NCBI GenBank assembly: GCA_003695215.1
Contig: RFIM01000291.1
Coordinates: 1 to 12,379 of the forward strand
Reading direction: 5' to 3'
Origin: Chloroflexota bacterium
GTDB taxonomy: Bacteria; Chloroflexota; Anaerolineae; Aggregatilineales; UBA2796
Length of the DNA stretch: 12,379 bases
A program made the position numbers and the translations under genes. Within the stretch, counting starts at the first letter, position 1; the number at the start of each line of letters is the position of its first letter. Shown piece after piece: positions 8,401 through 12,379 of this stretch. The notes under the pieces were generated by a model. The model ran no database searches. It had not been told where the DNA came from and saw nothing but the letters and a program-made list of their open reading frames with translations.

Positions 8401-9572
8401 TCTGCTAAGCTGAGCGGCTTGCCCTCCCGATCTGTCAGGTTGAGCAGGTCAGCGGCGGTGCGCAGCTGCGCACGGATGCCAAAGCGCTGCTCAAGCAGCC
8501 CGCCAACGGGATTGGGCAAGGGCAAGGGCGAGGCCGTCAGCCAGTTGGGCGGCAAGCTCGGGGCGCTGCGCCCAGGCGTGCCTTGAGAACCGCCCTCAGC
8601 AGGCGGCTGCGTCACGGGCGTGGCAGGCTCGCCGATGCCGCCATTGCCAATCGCTTCAGCCTTGCCTTGGGCCAGCGCGCGGCGCGCCGCTTCGGTCACC
8701 TCAGGCGGAATCTGCTGACCGCCAGCCAGGCGCGCGCTCGCGACGCCATCCAATTTCTCGATCGCAGCGAGCAGCTCAGTCTCTACTAACTCGCGCAGCT
8801 GCTCAGGCGTGACTTCAGGCGAGGCGCTGGAGACGCTCGAGGTGATGACAGGAATATCGCTCAGGTTGAAGTTGATGATGCGCGGCACGTTCGCGTTCGG
8901 GCCTTCCGTGACGATGCGCCATGCTGACGGCAAAGGCACAGGCTCGACCTCAGGGTTGACGCCGCTGACCGCGCCGCTCACACGCGCCGCTGCCAACTGA
9001 TCGCGCGCCAGCAAGTCCAGCTGATCGGCAAAGCGCGGATCAAGCGCAAAAGCGGCGTTCAGCACTTCAGGCGCCATAGCTAACAGATGGCGGCTCTCGA
9101 AGTGCTTGAACATGCTCGGCGCCTTGCTCAGCACTTTGGTCATGATCTCAGGCGTCAGGTCCGCTGTCGTCTCCAGGCCGATAGGCACGCCATCGGCGAT
9201 CACGCGATCAATGGCAGCCTGCAGCTGCTTGCGCAGCCGATCCGAGCGCACGCCATAGTCGTTGCGCACGATCAAGAACGAAACAGGCGCTGCAGTGGTC
9301 GATTCCAGGCCTTCAGGCAGCACACCGTTGATCGCTGCAAAGGCCTCTTCCAGCGGAATAGTGACCAGATCGCGCAAGTCTTCGCTACTGGCGCCTGGCC
9401 GAAGCGTCACTACAAAAGTCTGCGGGAACTCGATGTTGGGCAGGAACTCTTGATTGAGCTGAACAGCGGCGATCACGCCGAGCACGAGCGTGGCCACTGT
9501 CAGCAAGATAGTGATCCACTTGAAACGCAGTGAGAGGCGCGTGATGGCAGTGAAAAACGATCTCAGCAGCAT
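5445..9572 (-). CDS. RND (HAE1/AcrB-like) efflux permease with enlarged outer domain
   Basis: Proton-driven membrane transporter of the RND superfamily, 1375 aa against about 1030-1050 for AcrB-type proteins. TM1 is at about 19-38 and the first outer loop at about 39-744. TM2-TM7 lie at about 745-973, the second loop at 974-1206, and TM8-TM12 at about 1207-1360. The proton-relay aspartates D837 and D838 are present in VVDDSIVVLENIYR (TM4). The TM10 lysine of AcrB is a threonine, T1273, in GIVVTNAIVLLD. The first loop is about 395 residues longer than in AcrB; the second is about 75 shorter. The start ATG has GAGGA 6 nt upstream. The gene has its own promoter and terminator, with no adaptor (HlyD/MFP) or TolC-like gene next to it, so it probably works alone, as in monoderm bacteria. 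The substrate cannot be told; lipid or drug export is possible. Confidence 0.9.
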   Translation of the reverse strand: MLLRSFFTAITRLSLRFKWITILLTVATLVLGVIAAVQLNQEFLPNIEFPQTFVVTLRPGASSEDLRDLVTIPLEEAFAAINGVLPEGLESTTAAPVSFLIVRNDYGVRSDRLRKQLQAAIDRVIADGVPIGLETTADLTPEIMTKVLSKAPSMFKHFESRHLLAMAPEVLNAAFALDPRFADQLDLLARDQLAAARVSGAVSGVNPEVEPVPLPSAWRIVTEGPNANVPRIINFNLSDIPVITSSVSSASPEVTPEQLRELVETELLAAIEKLDGVASARLAGGQQIPPEVTEAARRALAQGKAEAIGNGGIGEPATPVTQPPAEGGSQGTPGRSAPSLPPNWLTASPLPLPNPVGGLLEQRFGIRAQLRTAADLLNLTDREGKPLSLAEVLDRVANIANGITYLRSLTPEILAYWRAEAPNFSAELSEPALRAIADSVLYHGAWAQLRGQSGFSQVRSLADLAKIKGSAAATLNAVVAQTPAELRSFAVRLVDALSPEAIRVLLSLEPRFAEELSPEVLRLMSAEALAALPEGFISGLSDAKLRAELEAIIADPSKSAAAALNNGAAVESFADDPNAPALAAAWQNVPGVTLQQADDLLKKPFGLSAAAFLNAIAATPQGGAALIASLSADALNYVQARDLNFFNELSSTTIQLLSPETLAALPPAVQARAQDFTPTRNVTRTNQRESLSIIVFKAQNANTIAVSDRVEEIYREVKAKYPDLQIVTVFESAGFIRESIEGVVREGGLGAIGAVLMILVFLNFSVRSTLVAAVSIPTSIAAALLLMRWLPETVNAWLQTQPESGLVTFLLRLFPASITLNIMTLSGLTVAIGRVVDDSIVVLENIYRQLQKGMDAKEAVIKGTRDVSLAIFAATLTTVVVFLPIGLTGGVIGEFFLPFGLAVTYALAASFVVAITTVPVLAFMFIRKQDMPEEKEGFLARLYVPILEWSLKHRVAVLGIAAISLAIGLALFASRPTTFLPALGEPQITVDVSMPANTPIAQTDLLVREFEAYLEELRQAERGISRYLVNVGSGGGFGDIAAAIGGGGGVNGARASITIGVEVTGEALSALTAEVRQKATAIFGEDNVTVSRASISEQGFGGFAVVVSGDEADLRAIDAEIIKALSRVEGLTNIASSLERVGSSKSYLRVAQRSAVQYTAELEVTDTLGVTRKAIEAVRAIPNLPEGITISEGFQSQQQTEGFNQTFGTMGIAVVAVYIVMVLTFGSLVYPFAILFSLPVAVVGAALLLTITDRVVGISALVGMLMLIGIVVTNAIVLLDRVQLNRKEKGMKPIEALIEAGRTRLRPILMTAIATMVALSPLALGFSKGAIIAAELGTVVIGGLFSSTLLTLLVVPVVYSLLDGAQRRLGSKRAE
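7125..7214 (-). other. RND: extra segment between TM3 and TM4
   Basis: Residues 787-816, between TM3 and TM4, hold about 30 residues including LPETVNAWLQTQPESG and an amphipathic stretch (LVTFLLRLFP). In AcrB the TM3-TM4 connection is only a few residues. It may be a surface helix on the outer face of the membrane. Confidence 0.55.
7626..8345 (-). repeat. RND: three copies of a 19-residue helical motif
   Basis: The copies are TPEILAYWRAEAPNFSAEL (residues 410-428, bases 8289-8345), SPEAIRVLLSLEPRFAEEL (498-516, 8025-8081) and SADALNYVQARDLNFFNEL (631-649, 7626-7682). The pattern is [ST][PA][ED]x[IL], five to six residues, an acidic or Ala position, P/L, x, F, x, x, E, L. Copies two and three continue into similar extensions ending in ALAALPEGF (528-536) and TLAALPPAV (661-669), making a unit of about 40 residues. 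Confidence 0.65.
8499..8645 (-). other. RND: low-complexity Pro/Gly/Ser linker
   Basis: Residues 310-358 are rich in proline, glycine, serine and threonine (for example PATPVTQPPAEGGSQGTPG) and lack hydrophobic periodicity. This looks like a flexible extracytoplasmic linker between the porter domain and the helical insertion. Confidence 0.65.
9018..9155 (-). repeat. RND: two further copies of the 19-residue motif in an N-terminal insertion
   Basis: The copies are TPEIMTKVLSKAPSMFKHF (residues 140-158, bases 9099-9155) and APEVLNAAFALDPRFADQL (167-185, 9018-9074), 27 residues apart. The second is very close to the copy at 498-516 (L[DE]PRFA[DE]xL). They lie in a separate insertion (about 133-237) of the first porter subdomain, so the same motif occurs at two distinct places in one loop. 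Confidence 0.62.
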
Positions 9573-9652
9573 AGCATATCCTCACGGAGATAGATCGGTT
9601 TATGGGCATGGCAAGGCCCTGCTTTTCACGCAGAGCCTAGATGCTGGATCAA

Positions 9653-9682
9653 ATTGTAGAGGCGAGTCTAGGCTTGTGTCAA
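9653..9682 (-). promoter_or_regulatory. Strong sigma-70-type promoter of the RND gene
   Basis: On the minus strand a perfect TTGACA (9682-9677) is followed after 18 bp by TACAAT (9658-9653). RNA would start near 9646, about 73 nt before the RND start. It shows that the RND gene can be transcribed independently of the solute-binding protein gene upstream. Confidence 0.75.
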
Positions 9683-9727
9683 CTATCACAAATAAGCGAA
9701 TAGTCTCATAGGCGTCTAGACACAAGC
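9672..9727. promoter_or_regulatory. Inverted repeat overlapping the RND -35 box, possible operator
   Basis: GCTTGTGTC (9672-9680) and its exact reverse complement GACACAAGC (9719-9727) are 38 bp apart, and the first arm covers most of the -35 hexamer. A second inverted pair, CTCATAG (9705-9711) and CTATGAG (9727-9733), is interleaved with it. The location fits an operator for a repressor; alternative RNA hairpins in a read-through transcript are the other reading. Confidence 0.4.
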
Positions 9728-9729
9728 TA

Positions 9730-9776
9730 TGAGGCGGACTTGCGCCCGCCTCACAAGGTTATCTCAATTTTTGAGA
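9730..9776 (-). terminator. Two hairpins after the solute-binding protein gene
   Basis: On the minus strand the SBP stop is followed by a small TCTCAA/TTGAGA stem (9762-9776, 3-nt loop) and then by an 8-bp stem TGAGGCGG/CCGCCTCA (9730-9753, 8-nt loop). No U-tract follows, so this is at best a weak intrinsic terminator, or a 3'-end stabiliser. Confidence 0.42.
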
Positions 9777-9786
9777 GCGATCAGGC

Positions 9787-11544
9787 TCAGCGCTGTTTGG
9801 GCGCCAAGGTGCCGTCAATCAGCCACAGGACGATGTAGCTATCCTGGCCGAAGGCATTGGTATAGAGCGGGTCGTCGGCTGGTGGAACGCTTTCAAAGGC
9901 TTCTGTCAGCAGCGGCGTGTTGCCCAAGCGCTCGACTAGCGGCACGATAGGCAGCAACTTGTTGAAGCTGACAGCCAGCTTGGTGACGGCTTCGCGCTGT
10001 GGCCCGAAGTCGATGCCAGCGCCTGAGGCTGCGATCAAGGCGGCGAAATCATACTCTTCGCCATCGACTGTCTGCACGAGCGGGATGCTAGCGCCTTTCT
10101 CATCGGGCAGCTTGCCGACCGTGTTGGTGATGTACATGTTGCGGTAAGCATAGAATGGATGCGGGTTCGGGAAGCCCCAGAGCAGGATGCTCATATCGAA
10201 GTTGCCTGCTTTGACGTCCGCCACTTGCTGTGCACGCGGCGTGCCGCGCACGGTCGTGCGGATGCCGAAAGCGTTCAGCTGCTCAGCGACGTTCTCGCCA
10301 GCAGGCACCCAGTCCGTGAAATCGGAAGGCACTAGCAGCTCGACCTCAAAAGGCTTGCCGTCTTTCGTCCAGACGCCGTTGCTCTTAGTGTAGCCGGCTT
10401 CTTCCATCAGCTGCGCGGCTTTCTCAGGGTTGTAGTCATAGGTGTTGAGCGTAGCGATCACGTCTTGCGGAATCCAATTGGGCACGGCGCTATCGCTGAT
10501 GCCAACCATGTACTTGGCAGGATTGCCGCTCAGCTCGCCATAGGCAACGGCGCCGACCTGAGCGCGATCGATGGCATAGGCGATGGCATGGCGCACGCGC
10601 ACGTCTTGGAAGGCAGGCACTTTCTCATAGTTGAAGAACAAGCCTGGGCCTGAGTAAGTTGGCGAGCGCAGGATAGTGAAGCCTGCCTCGATCAAGGCGC
10701 GCTCAGTTGACTGTGGGAAGAAGTACGTGCCGTAGTACATCTCCTTAGCCAAGAACAGCGGCGTGACGGCTTCGGTCTCGCCATTGTAAAGCACCACCTT
10801 GTTGAACTTGGCATCTTTGAAGATGCTGAACTCGTTGCGGCGCAAGGTCAGCTGCGAGTCGGTCACGTCAGCCAAGTCCAGAGTGTAAGGGCCGCTGCTG
10901 AGCAGCTTCTCTGGGCGGTATTCGTTGATTTCGGCCACGAGGGCGTCCCACTCGGCTTTGTCGGCGCCAGCCCGATCCTTGCCTGCGGCCAGGAAGGCCT
11001 CGACTTTCTCAGCGATCGCGCCGTAAGTCTTGGCAGCGCGGATGCGCGTGCGCAGCAGCAGGCGCTCCACTAAAGTGGAAGGATTCTTCAGCTTGAACTC
11101 GACGGTCAGTTCATCGCGCTGCGTCACAGTATCTACATAGGTGAAATCGGCGAAGTTGCGCAGCCGCCCGATAGCGTAGGTCACCACGACGTCACGGGCA
11201 GTCACAGGGCTGCCGTCGCTCCAGCGAGCGCCGCTCTTGAGCTTGACGACGTAAGTGTCATTGCCTTCAAAGCCCCAGGACTCCGCCAACAGGCCGCGGT
11301 AGGTATCCTGCGCCCACACGTACATCGCCATGGACGGCTCGAGCAGGTCTTGGTAGATGCCGAGCGCCAGGCCATCAGGCACGAATGTATTCAGATGCCC
11401 TTTAGGCGGCACGCTGTAAGGCCAGCCGCCATAGAACGTATCAGGGTCAACAGCCTGTGCGCCCTGATTGGGCATGGCAAGGCCTGCCAACACTAGCGCA
11501 GCTAGGATTAGGGCAATGCCTAAACGGTGAAACAAACGCTTCAT
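9787..11544 (-). CDS. ABC transporter solute-binding protein, family 5 (peptide type)
   Basis: Extracytoplasmic binding component of an ABC importer of the DppA/OppA (SBP_bac_5) class, 585 aa. Residues 1-31 are a signal peptide (MKRLFHR, long hydrophobic core, GAQA before VDPD). Family blocks are LKSGARWSDGSPVTARDVV (102-120), SSGPYTL (216-222), VRVRHAIAYAIDR (315-327) and AAQLMEEAGY (376-385). The start at 11544 is chosen because AAGGAG lies 9 nt upstream and the signal peptide begins there; a longer frame to 11592 adds 16 unrelated residues. No lipobox cysteine is present, unlike most SBPs of monoderm bacteria. No permease or ATPase gene is adjacent, so it is an orphan or works with a transporter elsewhere. 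Ligand is unknown; this class also binds nickel, opines or sugars. Confidence 0.92.
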   Translation of the reverse strand: MKRLFHRLGIALILAALVLAGLAMPNQGAQAVDPDTFYGGWPYSVPPKGHLNTFVPDGLALGIYQDLLEPSMAMYVWAQDTYRGLLAESWGFEGNDTYVVKLKSGARWSDGSPVTARDVVVTYAIGRLRNFADFTYVDTVTQRDELTVEFKLKNPSTLVERLLLRTRIRAAKTYGAIAEKVEAFLAAGKDRAGADKAEWDALVAEINEYRPEKLLSSGPYTLDLADVTDSQLTLRRNEFSIFKDAKFNKVVLYNGETEAVTPLFLAKEMYYGTYFFPQSTERALIEAGFTILRSPTYSGPGLFFNYEKVPAFQDVRVRHAIAYAIDRAQVGAVAYGELSGNPAKYMVGISDSAVPNWIPQDVIATLNTYDYNPEKAAQLMEEAGYTKSNGVWTKDGKPFEVELLVPSDFTDWVPAGENVAEQLNAFGIRTTVRGTPRAQQVADVKAGNFDMSILLWGFPNPHPFYAYRNMYITNTVGKLPDEKGASIPLVQTVDGEEYDFAALIAASGAGIDFGPQREAVTKLAVSFNKLLPIVPLVERLGNTPLLTEAFESVPPADDPLYTNAFGQDSYIVLWLIDGTLAPKQR

Positions 11545-11553
11545 TTGAAAACG

Positions 11554-11559
11554 CTCCTT
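11554..11559 (-). promoter_or_regulatory. Ribosome binding site fixing the SBP start
   Basis: AAGGAG on the minus strand, 9 nt before the ATG at 11544. It supports this start over the longer in-frame one at 11592. Confidence 0.85.
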
Positions 11560-11575
11560 AGAGTGAAAATGTGGT

Positions 11576-11752
11576 TCATAGAAAGCGCGCAACCAGCGCC
11601 ACTAGCGCCACCAACAGCAAGCCAATGCACAAGCTCAGCACCGTGACGACGTACTCGGCCGTATCTGGTTGCTGCACTACCAATAATAACACCGATCCGA
11701 CGACGATCAATAGCCCGAGTCGGAGATAGGCCTGCAGGGCGCTCTGATTCAT
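11576..11752 (-). CDS. Small two-helix membrane protein
   Basis: 58 residues beginning MNQSALQAYLRLG and ending ALVARFL; no family recognised. Two hydrophobic helices (about 12-27 and 34-57) are separated by a short polar turn (QQPDTAEY), giving a hairpin in the membrane with both ends inside. A longer frame on the same strand overlaps it in another register but yields an Arg/Gly/Ala-rich sequence without structure, so this shorter one is preferred. The stop is 31 nt before the SBP start, suggesting co-transcription. No good ribosome site precedes the ATG, and the U-tract of a terminator ends only 13 nt upstream, so initiation may be leaderless or from a start not identified. Confidence 0.55.
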   Translation of the reverse strand: MNQSALQAYLRLGLLIVVGSVLLLVVQQPDTAEYVVTVLSLCIGLLLVALVALVARFL

Positions 11753-11765
11753 CGGGAATTTTCAC

Positions 11766-11804
11766 AAAAAGCACAGACGTGGCCTAAGTCTACCACGTCT
11801 GTGC
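11766..11804 (-). terminator. Rho-independent terminator of the 84-aa gene
   Basis: A perfect 12-bp stem GCACAGACGTGG / CCACGTCTGTGC (11771-11782 and 11793-11804) has a 10-nt loop. On the minus strand it is followed by five T (11770-11766). It lies 23 nt after the stop of the 84-aa gene and just ahead of the 58-aa membrane protein gene. Confidence 0.87.
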
Positions 11805-11827
11805 CAGCTGCCGAACGCCCGAGCGCG

Positions 11828-12082
11828 CTACAGGAGCAAATTGCAGATGGCATTGCGCCGCACTAGCTCATATAGCGTTGCCAGGGTGTCAATATCCTGC
11901 TCCAGGGCGAAGCTCTCGTGAAAGCGCTGCCAGACTTGCTCAACGTCTGTAGTAGCGGCCGCAGCCAGATAGTGCAGATAATTCGTGTGCGCCTGCTCGA
12001 TCAGATCGCTGATCATGTCCGCATAGTCGTTGGAACGCTCACTGAGGCGATTGAAAAACTCGATCCCAGGCAAAATGGACAT
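11828..12082 (-). CDS. Hypothetical helical protein, 84 aa
   Basis: Not recognised. The sequence is predicted to be almost wholly alpha-helical, acidic in the middle, without a signal peptide or membrane span, and ends in a hydrophobic NLLL. It reads like a small cytoplasmic helical bundle. AGGAGG (12101-12096) precedes the ATG but at 13 nt, longer than usual; no nearer in-frame start exists. An extended -10 promoter upstream and a strong terminator downstream enclose it as its own transcription unit, which is the best argument that it is real. It sits between a Uma2-type gene and the SBP cluster, on the same strand as both, with no functional link visible. Confidence 0.62.
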   Translation of the reverse strand: MSILPGIEFFNRLSERSNDYADMISDLIEQAHTNYLHYLAAAATTDVEQVWQRFHESFALEQDIDTLATLYELVRRNAICNLLL

Positions 12083-12121
12083 GGAAAGCGATGCGCCTCC
12101 TATGCTTTGGTGCTTACATTT

Positions 12122-12130
12122 ATTCTAGCA
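12122..12130 (-). promoter_or_regulatory. Extended -10 promoter of the 84-aa gene
   Basis: On the minus strand the sequence TGCTAGAAT combines a TGn extension with TAGAAT, five of six consensus bases. No convincing -35 box was found, as is typical of extended -10 promoters. The RNA would start near 12115, some 33 nt before the ATG, within the gap between the Uma2-type gene and this gene. Confidence 0.5.
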
Positions 12131-12154
12131 CATGTCGGTGCCTACTTGCTAGAC

Positions 12155-12379
12155 TCAGTCGCTGAACAGCTTGCGCACAGGCACGCTGAAGCCTGCTAGC
12201 GCGCCGTGCCCTTCCAGCAAATCGTCGCCGCTGAGAATGCGGCTGCTGCGCATGTCTGTGTAGATATGCACGCTCTGCGCGCTCGGATAGACGATCCAGA
12301 CCGCCTCGACGCCGAAAGCTAGCCATTCCGCCACTTTCGCCACAATCTCCGCGCCGCGATCGTGCGGCGAGACCACTTC
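12155..12379 (-). CDS. Uma2-family (DUF820) nuclease-fold protein, C-terminal part
   Basis: The last 74 residues of a protein whose start is beyond the right edge of the window. EVVSPHDR at the very beginning matches the Uma2 motif EVxSPSDR, where the glutamate belongs to the PD-(D/E)XK active site. A lysine in the following helix (AKVAEWLAFGVEAVWIVYP) and the C-terminal pattern LxGxGxLxGFSVPVRKLF also fit. The family has a restriction-endonuclease-like fold; its biological role is poorly known, and many copies occur per genome in Chloroflexota and Cyanobacteria. The gene is not broken inside the window; the catalytic aspartate would lie outside. Confidence 0.82.
   Translation of the reverse strand, partial: EVVSPHDRGAEIVAKVAEWLAFGVEAVWIVYPSAQSVHIYTDMRSSRILSGDDLLEGHGALAGFSVPVRKLFSD

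Larger units (their letters stand above)
7533..8714 (-). other. RND: large insertion replacing the docking subdomain
   Basis: Residues about 287-680. The porter sequence is recognisable up to GVASARLAGGQQIP (276-289) and again from RTNQRESLSIIVFK (684-697). In AcrB the segment between these points carries the N-terminal docking subdomain. Here it is a 390-residue region with no AcrB-like docking sequence: a Pro/Gly/Ser-rich linker (about 310-358) followed by predicted alpha-helical, Ala/Leu/Glu-rich sequence containing three copies of a 19-residue motif. Its fold is not recognised. Confidence 0.7.

Noticed and set aside
7533..8714. Possibility that the RND insertion is a separate gene or a fusion caused by a frameshift
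   Set aside because: The reading frame is uninterrupted with no internal stop, and porter-domain sequence continues in the same frame on both sides.
11545..11592. Sixteen-residue N-terminal extension of the solute-binding protein
   Set aside because: The AAGGAG site and the signal peptide both point to the start at 11544.
11541..11774. 77-codon minus-strand frame covering the region upstream of the SBP
   Set aside because: Arg/Gly/Ala-rich and unstructured, overlapping the 58-aa frame, which gives a convincing two-helix membrane protein.
1..12379. Search for tRNA or rRNA genes, CRISPR repeats, insertion sequences and a glycine riboswitch
   Set aside because: No such structures were recognised; the leader of the gcv operon, where a glycine riboswitch might be, is outside the window.

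Overview
The window is a GC-rich (roughly 60%) bacterial segment with compact genes, short intergenic gaps and perfect GC-rich hairpins between transcription units. The two-gene P-protein (gcvPA/gcvPB), small two-segment membrane proteins, a stand-alone RND pump without adaptor or outer-membrane channel, and a Uma2-family protein suggest a monoderm, probably of the Chloroflexota. This is inference: no rRNA or other marker gene is present to prove it.

Layout. 62-2925 (+): gcvPA and gcvPB, the two subunits of the PLP-dependent glycine decarboxylase, as a tight operon that probably continues to the left. 2971-3186 (-): a 71-aa signal-peptide plus single-helix membrane protein, convergent with gcvPB across a 13-bp hairpin. 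3187-3357: a divergent promoter region. 3358-4281 (+): ribF, making FMN and FAD. 4360-5403 (+): hemH, ferrochelatase. 5403-5434: a U-tract terminator read on the minus strand.

5445-9572 (-): one very large RND permease of 1375 aa, with its own strong sigma-70-type promoter (TTGACA, 18 bp, TACAAT) and its own terminator. This is the most unusual object in the window. The membrane domain looks ordinary, but the first extracytoplasmic loop is more than twice the usual length. It contains two insertions with five copies of a degenerate 19-residue motif, while the second loop is shorter than normal and seems to lack the docking subdomain. 9787-11544 (-): a secreted family-5 (oligopeptide/dipeptide type) ABC solute-binding protein without permease genes beside it. 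11576-11752 (-): a 58-aa two-helix membrane protein just upstream of it, lying in a different frame from the longest open frame there. 11828-12082 (-): an unrecognised 84-aa helical protein with an extended -10 promoter and a strong terminator. 12155-12379 (-): the C-terminal part of a Uma2-family nuclease-fold protein, cut by the window edge.

The plus-strand half is housekeeping metabolism (one-carbon, flavin and heme). The minus-strand half is envelope and transport. No RNA genes, CRISPR arrays, insertion sequences or origins were seen. Every gap longer than about 100 bases is covered by a promoter, hairpin or inverted-repeat entry.
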